This document shows, piece after piece, positions 1 to 5,230 of a stretch of 7,013 nt of DNA. Source of the stretch: Chloroflexota bacterium (GTDB taxonomy: Bacteria; Chloroflexota; UBA6077; FW602-bin22; JACQUS01). The notes beneath the pieces are model-generated. The model ran no database searches. It was given only the letters and a program-made list of their open reading frames with translations, and was not told where the DNA came from. Positions within the stretch are counted from its first letter, which is position 1; the number at the start of each line of letters is the position of its first letter. The stretch is from positions 1-7,013 of the forward strand of contig JACQUS010000187.1 of assembly GCA_016210125.1 (NCBI GenBank), given 5' to 3'. The position numbers and the translations under genes are program-made.

Positions 1-84
1 CTCGAAGGCCGGGTCGGATTGCAGCAGGCGGACGAGCAGCTCGCGCGCCGATGGCGAGTCATCCACGACGAGAACACGGATCAC
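1..84 (-). CDS. Response regulator receiver domain, N-terminal fragment, probably CheB-type
   Basis: Only the first 28 codons are inside the window; the gene runs off the left edge. The fragment begins V(M)-IRVLVVDDSPSARELL and ends near LLQSDPAFE. The hydrophobic first strand followed by the paired acidic residues (VVDDS, residues 6-10) is the start of a CheY-like receiver domain: the two Asp help bind Mg2+, and the phospho-accepting Asp would lie outside the window. The wording DDSPSARELL...SDPAFE is typical of the protein-glutamate methylesterase CheB, which removes methyl groups from chemoreceptors, but other response regulators begin in a similar way. The start is GTG at 84-82, with GGAG at 95-92 placed 7 nt upstream. 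The receiver call is firm; the CheB assignment is an inference from N-terminal wording only. Confidence 0.8.
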   Translation of the reverse strand, partial: MIRVLVVDDSPSARELLVRLLQSDPAFE

Positions 85-91
85 GGCTCAT

Positions 92-95
92 CTCC
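92..95 (-). promoter_or_regulatory. Ribosome binding site for the response regulator
   Basis: GGAG on the minus strand ends 7 nt before the GTG start. It selects this GTG over an ATG (AGATGAGCC) 6 nt further upstream, which opens a different frame that soon stops. Confidence 0.55.
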
Positions 96-126
96 ACTGG
101 CGCTATTCTGGCCGCACCCGCGGCCG

Positions 127-143
127 GCTGCCCCACCCCACCC
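127..143. repeat. Direct repeat copy 1 (17-nt C-rich motif)
   Basis: GCTGCCCCACCCCACCC occurs here and again, identically, at 191-207, start-to-start distance 64 bp. On the minus strand each copy reads as three G4 or G3 runs separated by single T, which is G-quadruplex-prone, though each copy supplies only three runs. Confidence 0.75.
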
Positions 144-176
144 TCACCTGGATAGCAGACGCGCCGCCGCGCACAT

Positions 177-188
177 CGCTTGCAAGCG
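177..188. repeat. 12-nt perfect palindrome
   Basis: CGCTTGCAAGCG equals its own reverse complement. It lies between the two C-rich direct repeats, 3 nt before the second copy. It could be an operator-like site or part of a repeat element; the sequence does not say which. Confidence 0.5.
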
Positions 189-190
189 GC

Positions 191-207
191 GCTGCCCCAC
201 CCCACCC
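191..207. repeat. Direct repeat copy 2 (17-nt C-rich motif)
   Basis: An exact second copy of GCTGCCCCACCCCACCC (first at 127-143). Flanks differ after the shared core (CTCACC after copy 1, CGAGGG after copy 2), so only the core is duplicated. Confidence 0.75.
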
Positions 208-221
208 CGAGGGTGTGCGTG

Positions 222-243
222 CAGAGGGGGTTTCGCCTCTCTG
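222..243. repeat. Hairpin of the intergenic repeat region (first stem-loop)
   Basis: On the minus strand CAGAGAGG (243-236) pairs with CCCCTCTG (229-222) in an 8-bp stem with one A/C mismatch and a 6-nt loop CGAAAC. It has no T-run after it in either direction, so it does not look like a simple intrinsic terminator. It sits about 20 bp from the second stem-loop, and the two probably belong to one repeated element. Confidence 0.5.
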
Positions 244-261
244 GACTCCCCGCCTGCCCTG

Positions 262-308
262 CTCCCCCTCTCCAGCCGCGCTGGAGAGGAGGCCGGGGGG
301 TGAGGCGC
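262..308. repeat. Palindromic C-rich/G-rich intergenic repeat resembling a dispersed repeat family
   Basis: CTCTCCAGC (268-276) and GCTGGAGAG (280-288) form a perfect 9-bp stem around a 3-nt loop; 267 pairs with 289, and after one mismatch 264-265 pair with 291-292. The stem is followed by CCGGGGGGTGAGG (293-305). This plan, a CCCCTCTCC palindrome followed by GGCCGGGGGGTGAGG, is one I recall as a common multi-copy intergenic repeat in GC-rich environmental bacterial genomes. Only one copy is in the window, so membership in a dispersed family is inference. Confidence 0.55.
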
Positions 309-374
309 CCGACCCTTGCGCGAGAGTGAGCCATCTCGGCAGAGCAGATCCCAGGCGACGCGGACCTCGAGCCT

Positions 375-392
375 GGCGCCGATTGGGGCGCC
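375..392 (-). terminator. Possible transcription stop hairpin after the glycosyltransferase
   Basis: GGCGCC (375-380), a 6-nt loop and GGCGCC (387-392) form a 6-bp all-GC stem starting about 34 nt past the glycosyltransferase stop codon. No U-tract follows on the minus strand, so it is at best a non-canonical terminator or mRNA 3'-end stabiliser. Confidence 0.25.
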
Positions 393-426
393 TCCTAGGT
401 GGAAGCGCCGGGCATCGCGCAAGGTC

Positions 427-1743
427 CTACGAACGCGCGTCCACCCACCGGTCCAGCAGCTCGGCCAGTCGTGCGGTCAGGCGCGGCCGCGCGTACTCGT
501 CGGCCGCGGCGCTGGCGGCCGGCAGGCGGCCGGCGCGCCACTGCTCGAGCAGGCGCACGAGCTGCACGGCGACGTGCGCCGGCGTCGGCGGCCAGGCCAG
601 GTAGCCTCCGCCCGGCGACGCGCGCAGCACGTCCGCCGCCGCGCCATCGGGCGGGACGACCGCCAGGACCGGCTTGCCGGCGGCCAAATACTCGAACACC
701 TTCGTCGTCTGCTCGCTGCGGTGTCCTCCCCCGACGAGCAGGAGCGCCTGCGCGCCGAGCACGTAGCCCAAGGCCTCGCGGTGCGCGCGATAGCCGAGCC
801 ACTCGACGCCGGGCGACAGTCGAAGCGCGTCGGCGAGCGCCCGCGCGGCGGCGTCCAGGTCGCCGACGAAGACCAGGCGCAGGTCGGCGGCCTGATCGGG
901 CCGCGCCGCGCGCAGCGCCGCCGTGGCGCGCAGGACGGTGTCGGGCCGGCGGTAGGGCGTGAACTTGCCGGCGTAGACGACGCTGAACGGCCGCAGTGGC
1001 TGCGGCGCGATGCCGGCCAGGTCGGCCGGATCGTAACCGTTCTGCAGGGCGACGAAGCGCGCTGCCCAGGCCGGGTAGGCCGCAGCGAGGTCCTCGCACA
1101 TCGGCTCGGTGGCGCAGAGCACGCCGGCCGCCCCGCCGAGCACCCAGCGCTCCAGGCGCGCCTCGGCGCGCCAGCGCGCCGTGTGGCGATCCTGGCGGTA
1201 GGGATTCAGCGTCCATGCGTCGCGGTAGTCGAGGACCAGCGGCCGGCGCAGCGCGGCGGCCAGCAGGCGCGCGGCGACGAACGCCGAGAACGGGTTGCCC
1301 GTGGCGAGGATGGCGTCGAAGCGCTGCCGCCGCGCCAGGCCGAGCCCGGCAGCGACGGCGAAGGGCACCCAGCCGACGTGGCGGTCGGGGATGGCCAGCG
1401 CGCGGTAGGCCGCGTAGGCGGCACGGCGCAGCACAGCCCCGGCCGCCCGGCCGCCGAGGCGCCGGCCTTCTGCGCCGGGCCCGTCATCCCCCGCGCCGGC
1501 CAGGCGCAGCGCGTCGACCGCGCCGGCCGGCAGCTCCAGACTCGGCGTGCGCACGACCTGCACGCCCGCGGGCACGTCGGCCGCCAGGTCCGCGTCGCGG
1601 TCGGCGTACAGGCCCAGCGGCGCACTCACCACCGTCGGCCACCAGCCCTGGGCCGGCAGGTACTTCACGAACTTGGCGATGCGCTGCACGCCGGCGCCGC
1701 CGGTTGGCGGGAAGGCGTGCGCCAGCACCAGCAGCGCGCGCAT
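427..1743 (-). CDS. GT4-like (GT-B fold) glycosyltransferase
   Basis: A 438-residue protein that probably moves a sugar from a nucleotide-sugar donor onto a growing cell-surface or exopolysaccharide chain in the cytoplasm. The N-terminal acceptor half has the family opening FPPTGGAGVQR (residues 11-21), a TGNPFS segment (148-153) and DYRDAW (172-177). The C-terminal donor half has an NGYDP segment (235-239), VYAGKF (256-261), VFVGD (about 291-295) and E-x(6)-E within EQTTKVFEYLAAGKPVL (344-360), the nucleotide-sugar binding signature. I chose ATG at 1743, not the in-frame ATG at 1773, because family similarity begins at MRALLVLAHAFPP and GAGGA (1756-1752) sits 8 nt upstream. It is transcribed away from the deacetylase/methyltransferase pair, which suggests a shared glycan pathway. 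Donor and acceptor cannot be told from sequence. Confidence 0.9.
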   Translation of the reverse strand: MRALLVLAHAFPPTGGAGVQRIAKFVKYLPAQGWWPTVVSAPLGLYADRDADLAADVPAGVQVVRTPSLELPAGAVDALRLAGAGDDGPGAEGRRLGGRAAGAVLRRAAYAAYRALAIPDRHVGWVPFAVAAGLGLARRQRFDAILATGNPFSAFVAARLLAAALRRPLVLDYRDAWTLNPYRQDRHTARWRAEARLERWVLGGAAGVLCATEPMCEDLAAAYPAWAARFVALQNGYDPADLAGIAPQPLRPFSVVYAGKFTPYRRPDTVLRATAALRAARPDQAADLRLVFVGDLDAAARALADALRLSPGVEWLGYRAHREALGYVLGAQALLLVGGGHRSEQTTKVFEYLAAGKPVLAVVPPDGAAADVLRASPGGGYLAWPPTPAHVAVQLVRLLEQWRAGRLPAASAAADEYARPRLTARLAELLDRWVDARS

Positions 1744-1797
1744 TTGACGAATCCTCGCTCCTCTGCCTAGCATTATCTGTGTGAACCAAGGAGAGCG
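1744..1797. promoter_or_regulatory. Divergent promoter region between glycosyltransferase and deacetylase
   Basis: These 54 bp must serve both directions unless promoters lie inside the genes. Plus strand: TTGACG (1744-1749), 18-bp spacer, TAGCAT (1768-1773) is a plausible sigma-70-type promoter giving a very short leader to the ATG at 1798. Minus strand: GATAAT (1777-1772) matches a -10 at five of six positions, but no good -35 is seen at the right distance. The candidate -35 of the plus promoter abuts the glycosyltransferase start codon, so the two directions may interfere. Confidence 0.35.
1788..1793 (+). promoter_or_regulatory. Strong ribosome binding site for the deacetylase
   Basis: AAGGAG lies 4 nt before ATG 1798 and is the clearest Shine-Dalgarno sequence on the plus strand. 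It fixes the start, which also matches where family similarity (NALTVDVED) begins. Confidence 0.65.
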
Positions 1798-2601
1798 ATG
1801 CGCAACGCCCTCACCGTCGACGTCGAGGACTGGGCACAGTCCACCCTCGACCGCTCGCTACCGATTAGCGGCCGCTTCGTCCGCAGCACGGTCGCCCTGC
1901 TCGACCTCTTCGCGCGCCACCGCGTGCGGGCGACGTTCTTCGTCCTGGGCAAGGCCGCCGAGGCGTTCCCGGAGATTGTGCCACTGATCGCCGCCGCCGG
2001 CCACGAGGTCGCCAGCCACGGCTACGGCCACGAGCCGGTCTGGAACCTCACGCCGGCGGACTTCGCTGACGACCTCCGGCGCGCCCGCGCGGTCATCGAG
2101 CCGCTGGCCGGACGGCCGCTGGTCGGCTACCGCGCGCCCGACTTCTCGATCGGCCTGCGCAACCTCTGGGCGCTCGACATCCTGCGCGCCGAGGGCTTCC
2201 GCTACGACTCGAGCATCTATCCCATCCGCAACCCGCGCTACGGTGTGCCCGGCGCGCCCTTGGAGCCATACGAGGCGGTCGACGGACTGGTCGAGTTCCC
2301 GCTCGCCGCGGTGACCCTTGTCGGCACGCGCTGGCCGGTCGCCGGCGGCGGCTACCTGCGGCTCGTGCCCTACGCGATCACGCGCTGGGCGCTGCGACGC
2401 ATCAACGCCGAGGGCCGCCCGGCGGTCGTCTACCTGCACCCCTACGAGATCGACGCGACCGAGCTGGGCGAGCTGCCCTACCGCATCTCGCTCAAGCTGC
2501 GCGTCACGCAGAGCCTCAACCGCCACCGCACGCGCGCTCGGTTGGACGCGCTGCTCCGCGACTTCCAGCTCGCACCGATGAGAGAGGTGCTCGGCCTATG
2601 A
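1798..2601 (+). CDS. Polysaccharide deacetylase, PEP-CTERM/XrtA-locus type
   Basis: A 267-residue carbohydrate esterase 4 (NodB-like) protein that would remove N-acetyl groups from a polysaccharide, using a divalent metal. Visible motifs: TVDVED (6-11, with catalytic/metal Asp candidates D8 and D11), RATFFVLG (44-51), SHGYGH (73-78, metal ligands H74 and H78), GYRAPDFSI (110-118, R112), YDSSIYPI (136-143), PVAGGGYLRLVPY (180-192) and YLHPYEID (212-219). The SHGYGH / YDSSI / GGGYxRLxPY / YLHPxEID set is characteristic of the deacetylase subfamily found in PEP-CTERM/exosortase exopolysaccharide loci rather than of peptidoglycan deacetylases. Length fits that family. No signal peptide is seen, so a cytoplasmic site or non-classical export must be assumed. 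The gene ends in an ATGA overlap with the methyltransferase. No exosortase is in the window, so the XrtA link is by family resemblance only. Confidence 0.9.
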   Translation: MRNALTVDVEDWAQSTLDRSLPISGRFVRSTVALLDLFARHRVRATFFVLGKAAEAFPEIVPLIAAAGHEVASHGYGHEPVWNLTPADFADDLRRARAVIEPLAGRPLVGYRAPDFSIGLRNLWALDILRAEGFRYDSSIYPIRNPRYGVPGAPLEPYEAVDGLVEFPLAAVTLVGTRWPVAGGGYLRLVPYAITRWALRRINAEGRPAVVYLHPYEIDATELGELPYRISLKLRVTQSLNRHRTRARLDALLRDFQLAPMREVLGL

Positions 2602-3248
2602 GCGTCGCCGTCCGCGACTACTTCGAGCGCAGCGCGGCCGACTTCGACCGCATCTATTCGGGCCGCAAGGGCTGGCTGCTGCGCTGGCTGGACCGCGCCC
2701 TGCGCGCCGACATGTACGAGCGCTTCGCCCTGACGCTTGACGCCTGCGCCGACGTCGCCGGTCGCAGCGTGCTCGACGTGGGCTGCGGCTCGGGCCGCTA
2801 CGCCATCGCCCTGGCCGAGCGCGGCGCAGTGCACGTCCTCGGCGTCGATCTGGCCGAGCAGATGCTGGGCATCGCCGCACGCCTGGCGCAGCAGCGCGGC
2901 GTCGACGATGTCTGCCACTTCGTCCGCGGCGACTTCCTCGCCCTGCCGCTGATCGCCACGTTCGACTACGCTATCGCCATCGGCGTGTTCGACTACGTCG
3001 CCGACGCCGACGCGCTGCTGGGCAAGATGGCCGCCAGCGCGCGCCGGCGGCTGGTCGCCTCGTTCCCCAGCACGTTCCCCGTCCGCACGCAGGTCCGCCG
3101 CTGGCGCTACGCGCGGCGCAACTGCCCGCTATATTTCTACGACGAGGAGCGCATAGCCGCGCTCTTCGAGCGCTGCGGCCTGCGCGACTACCGCATCGCC
3201 AAGATTCGCGGGCCAGGCTACGACTACGTCGCCGTGGCTGACCTCTAG
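2598..3248 (+). CDS. Class I SAM-dependent methyltransferase
   Basis: A 216-residue Rossmann-fold methyltransferase. Motif I is VLDVGCGSG (58-66); the acidic residue after strand 2 is D84 in LGVDLAEQM, expected to bind the ribose of S-adenosylmethionine; a GDF segment and FDYAIAIGVFDYV mark motifs II and III. The C-terminal half has an unusual Arg/Tyr-rich stretch (RRWRYARRNCPLYFYDEE), which I cannot tie to a substrate. The start ATG overlaps the deacetylase stop (ATGA), with GAGGTG 8 nt upstream, so the two are translationally coupled and share a transcript. The setting suggests methylation of a sugar or lipid carrier during polysaccharide synthesis; methylation of another small molecule is equally allowed by sequence. 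The stop codon lies in CTAG at 3245-3248, shared with the converging gene. Confidence 0.88.
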   Translation: MSVAVRDYFERSAADFDRIYSGRKGWLLRWLDRALRADMYERFALTLDACADVAGRSVLDVGCGSGRYAIALAERGAVHVLGVDLAEQMLGIAARLAQQRGVDDVCHFVRGDFLALPLIATFDYAIAIGVFDYVADADALLGKMAASARRRLVASFPSTFPVRTQVRRWRYARRNCPLYFYDEERIAALFERCGLRDYRIAKIRGPGYDYVAVADL

Positions 3249-4036
3249 AAAAGCGTCTGCCCCACCTGCACCTCGACCAGGCGGCAGTGCACGCCGTAGC
3301 CCAGACTGGCGTACACGTTCTTGGCCGGCAGGTTGTCCGCGGCGACGTTGAGCACGACGTCGCGGTACTCGCGCAGCAGGTGCGCCGTCAGCGCGCTCGT
3401 GCAGGCGGTGGCGAAGCCGCGGCCGCGCCAGCCGGGGTGCGTGAGGACGTTCCCGACGATCGCGACTCCGTGGCGGCGCGATGTCCCGTGCGTTCCGCCG
3501 GCCGCCAAGAGCTGGCCGTTGGCGAACGCGCCGTGGTACACGCCCTCGACCAGGTGCTCGGGGCGCAGGACGACGCCCGGCGTGTGGCGATAGAGCCGCT
3601 CCACCAGGTCGAAGTCCGCGAGCAGCAGACGACGGACGGCCGCCAGGCGCGCCGCCGGCCGGAACGTCGCCGCCGTCACGGCCATGCGCAGCATGCGCGT
3701 CACGCCGCCGACACGCAGCGCGTCGGCCAGGTGCGGCAGGTGCTCCTCCCGAGCCCAGAGCCAGAACTGGCGCGGCAGGCTGCCCAGGGCGCCCAGGGCC
3801 ACGAAAGCGCCGGCCGCGTCGCCGGCGAGCGTCAAGGCGTCGAACACCGCGCCGCGGAAGAGCACCGCGCAAGCGCGCACGGTCCCGTTGGTCGCAGCGA
3901 CGGCGCAGCGACAGCGCTCGGGCTGCTCGAGCTGGCAGAGCGGCTGCGCCGCGTAGAGCCGGTCGCCGAGAAGGAACGCCTCGACCGTGCGCAGGTCGTC
4001 GGTGCGCTCGCCGCGCAGCCGCGCGATGATCGTCAC
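3245..4036 (-). CDS. GNAT-family N-acetyltransferase
   Basis: A 263-residue protein whose last 110 or so residues form a GNAT fold that transfers acetyl from acetyl-CoA to an amine. The strand leading into motif A is VGNVLTHPGWRGRGFAT (194-210), with R-G-R-G-F-A (204-209) matching the acetyl-CoA pyrophosphate loop Q/R-x-x-G-x-G/A. Motif B is seen in LNVAADNLPAKNVYASLGY (229-247). The first about 130 residues are less conserved and may be a second, degenerate GNAT-like half. The reading frame stays open upstream to 4480, but that part overlaps yraN in another frame and is low-complexity. The start is GTG 4036-4034, which overlaps the yraN stop as GTGA and has a perfect GGAGG 7 nt before it. 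Substrate unknown: a protein N-terminus, small amine or amino sugar are all possible. Confidence 0.83.
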   Translation of the reverse strand: MTIIARLRGERTDDLRTVEAFLLGDRLYAAQPLCQLEQPERCRCAVAATNGTVRACAVLFRGAVFDALTLAGDAAGAFVALGALGSLPRQFWLWAREEHLPHLADALRVGGVTRMLRMAVTAATFRPAARLAAVRRLLLADFDLVERLYRHTPGVVLRPEHLVEGVYHGAFANGQLLAAGGTHGTSRRHGVAIVGNVLTHPGWRGRGFATACTSALTAHLLREYRDVVLNVAADNLPAKNVYASLGYGVHCRLVEVQVGQTLF

Positions 4037-4410
4037 GCGTCGTCCTCCAGGGCCGAGGGCAAGACGTCGATGCCCAGGAGTCGCCCGGCGCGGTCGAGAT
4101 CGACCGTCACGAGGTCGACGCGCCAGGGCGGTGGGTCGTCGCCGTACTGCCCGACGAGGTAGCCGAGCGCCGCGGCGCGCAGCCGTGCCTGCTTGCGCCG
4201 GTCGAACGAGGCCGCCGCCGCCGCGTCGCCACCTCGTCGCAGCCGCACCTCGACGAACACGAGCTCGTCGCCGTGGCGCGCCAGCAGGTCGATCTCGCCG
4301 TGGCCGACGCGCACGTTGCGCTTCAGAATCGCATAGCCCAGGTGGGCGAGGTGCGTCGCGGCGAGGTCCTCGCCAGTGCGCCCGAGCCGCTGCGCGCCGC
4401 GTCCGGCCAT
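4033..4410 (-). CDS. yraN: YraN / UPF0102 family nuclease-fold protein
   Basis: A 125-residue protein of the UPF0102 family, which has a PD-(D/E)XK (restriction-endonuclease-like) fold; its biological role is poorly defined, with DNA recombination or repair suggested. Motifs: GRTGEDLAATHL (10-21), GYAILKRN (25-32), GEIDLLA (38-44, with E39 and D41) and LVFVEVRLRR (50-59, E54). The E-V-R rather than E-V-K form occurs in many members, including E. coli YraN as I recall it, so it is not a lesion. I chose ATG 4410 over the in-frame GTG at 4449: family similarity starts near GRGAQRLGRTGE, and GAGG (4419-4416) lies 5 nt before the ATG. It follows rnhB after 119 bp, a conserved pairing in many bacteria, and its stop overlaps the acetyltransferase start. 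Confidence 0.88.
   Translation of the reverse strand: MAGRGAQRLGRTGEDLAATHLAHLGYAILKRNVRVGHGEIDLLARHGDELVFVEVRLRRGGDAAAAASFDRRKQARLRAAALGYLVGQYGDDPPPWRVDLVTVDLDRAGRLLGIDVLPSALEDDA
4044..4048 (-). promoter_or_regulatory. Ribosome binding site that decides the acetyltransferase start
   Basis: GGAGG lies inside the last codons of yraN, 7 nt before the GTG of the acetyltransferase. It supports the short 263-residue protein over the open but implausible upstream extension. Confidence 0.7.
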
Positions 4411-4529
4411 CTGCACCTCGACCGCGCCGTTCAGCCGAGCCCTCGGCACGAGTGTACCGCGGAGAGCGGCGATTCACCAATGCGCACCGGCCGGGGCCGG
4501 ACTACCACGGCTTCACCTTGTAAGCACGC
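4411..4529 (-). promoter_or_regulatory. rnhB-yraN spacer with two short hairpins and a weak promoter candidate
   Basis: This 119-bp gap is wide for an otherwise tight block. It contains CCGGCC-GG-GGCCGG (4487-4500) about 30 nt past the rnhB stop and GCCGAG-CC-CTCGGC (4434-4447), both perfect 6-bp stems with 2-nt loops as written and without U-tracts. On the minus strand TTGGTG (4480-4475), 18-bp spacer, TACACT (4456-4451) resembles a weak promoter (three and four of six consensus bases). It may allow partial termination after rnhB and fresh initiation for yraN and the acetyltransferase. Confidence 0.25.
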
Positions 4530-5195
4530 CTACTTCGCGGGAGCTCGCGCGCTGGCCGCGCCCTCGGCCTCTGCCAGGCAGGCGCGCACCGGGGCGAAGG
4601 AGCGCCGGTGCAGATGGCACGGCCCGCGCTGCGCGAGGAGGCGGCGGTGTGCCGGCGTTCCGTAGCCCTTGTGGCGCGCCAGGCCAAAGCCTGGGTAGAG
4701 CCAGTCGAGGATGCGCATCAGCCGGTCGCGCGCCACCTTGGCGATGACGGAGGCGGCGGCGATGCTCAGCGAGCGGCCATCGCCGTCCACGACGGCCTGC
4801 TGCGGCAGGGGGCATTCCGGTAGGCTAAAGTAGTCGAGCAGCAGGTGCTCGGCGCTGACCGGCAGTACGGCGAGGGCGCGCCGGAACGCCAGGCGGTTGG
4901 CGCGGTCGAGGCCCAGCGCGTCGACTTCGTGCGGCGCGACCCAGCCCCAAGCTGCCCCGAGGGCCACGCGCTCGATGGCCCGCGCGGCGACCTCGCGCTG
5001 CTCTGGTCGCAGGACCTTCGAGTCCTGGACGATGCCGTGTAGGGCCGCGCAGCGCGCCGCGCTGGGCGGAAGGACGACAGCGCCGGCCACCAGCGGCCCG
5101 GCCCAGGCGCCACGCCCGGCCTCGTCTAGGCCGGCGACGAGGCGCACGCCGCGTGCCCAGAGGTGCTCTTCCAGGTCGAGATTCGGCAGGGTCAC
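4530..5195 (-). CDS. rnhB: Ribonuclease HII
   Basis: A 221-residue type 2 RNase H that cuts RNA in RNA-DNA hybrids, including single ribonucleotides in DNA, acting in the cytoplasm with Mn2+ or Mg2+. Motifs: GLDEAGRG (22-29) with catalytic D24 and E25 and the GRG loop that senses the RNA-DNA junction; DSK (58-60); LLLDYF (118-123) with D121; DGDGRSLSIAAASVIAKVARD (137-157) with D139. The four acidic residues complete the DEDD centre. HKGYGTPAH and HRRSFAPVR close the domain. The start is GTG 5195-5193, with GGTGG about 7 nt upstream; a GTG at codon 17 would leave only 7 residues before DEAGRG and is less likely. It follows rplS after 35 bp in the same direction, as in many bacteria, so co-transcription is expected. 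Confidence 0.95.
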   Translation of the reverse strand: MTLPNLDLEEHLWARGVRLVAGLDEAGRGAWAGPLVAGAVVLPPSAARCAALHGIVQDSKVLRPEQREVAARAIERVALGAAWGWVAPHEVDALGLDRANRLAFRRALAVLPVSAEHLLLDYFSLPECPLPQQAVVDGDGRSLSIAAASVIAKVARDRLMRILDWLYPGFGLARHKGYGTPAHRRLLAQRGPCHLHRRSFAPVRACLAEAEGAASARAPAK

Positions 5196-5230
5196 AGGGC
5201 TGCCACCCGTCCGAGGTCTGCAGACGCGCG

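Larger units (their letters stand above)
85..426. other. 342-bp non-coding, repeat- and hairpin-rich stretch
   Basis: No credible gene lies between the glycosyltransferase stop (427) and the response-regulator start (84). The ORFs across it (for example minus 144-422 and plus 215-604) have low-complexity Arg/Ala/Pro/Gly composition, no recognisable motif, and overlap palindromic repeats. It holds two exact copies of a 17-nt C-rich motif, a 12-nt perfect palindrome, two imperfect hairpins, a GGCGCC stem-loop close to the glycosyltransferase stop, and a 10-bp inverted repeat. Apart from the ribosome binding site at 92-95 I see no convincing promoter. Confidence 0.7.

Noticed and set aside
144..422. 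92-codon minus-strand open frame in the non-coding stretch
   Set aside because: It runs through the palindromic and C-rich repeats; its peptide (HPPASSPARLERGSRAGG-like) is the sort of translation such repeats give, with no supporting ribosome binding site.
395..1216. Alternative minus-strand frame inside the glycosyltransferase gene
   Set aside because: Overlaps the real frame entirely and translates to Ala/Arg/Gly-rich sequence without motifs. No frameshift in the glycosyltransferase is needed, since its motifs run through in one frame from start to stop.
316..1770. 484-codon open frame on the plus strand opposite the glycosyltransferase
   Set aside because: It is antisense to a gene with clear GT-B motifs, has Arg/Gly/Gln-rich low-complexity translation and no recognisable domain; long antisense frames are expected in GC-rich genes.
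1744..1773. Start of the glycosyltransferase at ATG 1773
   Set aside because: The extra ten residues (MLGRGARIRQ) fall before the conserved beginning of the family, and the ribosome binding site fits ATG 1743 better.
3287..4162. 291-codon open frame on the plus strand opposite the acetyltransferase and yraN
   Set aside because: Antisense to two well-supported genes, low-complexity composition, no motif.
4050..4410. Loss of the catalytic Lys in YraN (E-V-R instead of E-V-K)
   Set aside because: Arg at this position is common in the family, so it does not indicate an inactive protein.
4411..4449. Start of yraN at GTG 4449
   Set aside because: No ribosome binding site is seen before it, and the added residues are outside the usual UPF0102 extent; ATG 4410 has GAGG at a fitting distance.
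4037..4480. In-frame N-terminal extension of the acetyltransferase over yraN
   Set aside because: The translation is Arg-rich and featureless, overlaps yraN in another frame, and a GTG with perfect GGAGG at the yraN stop gives a better start.
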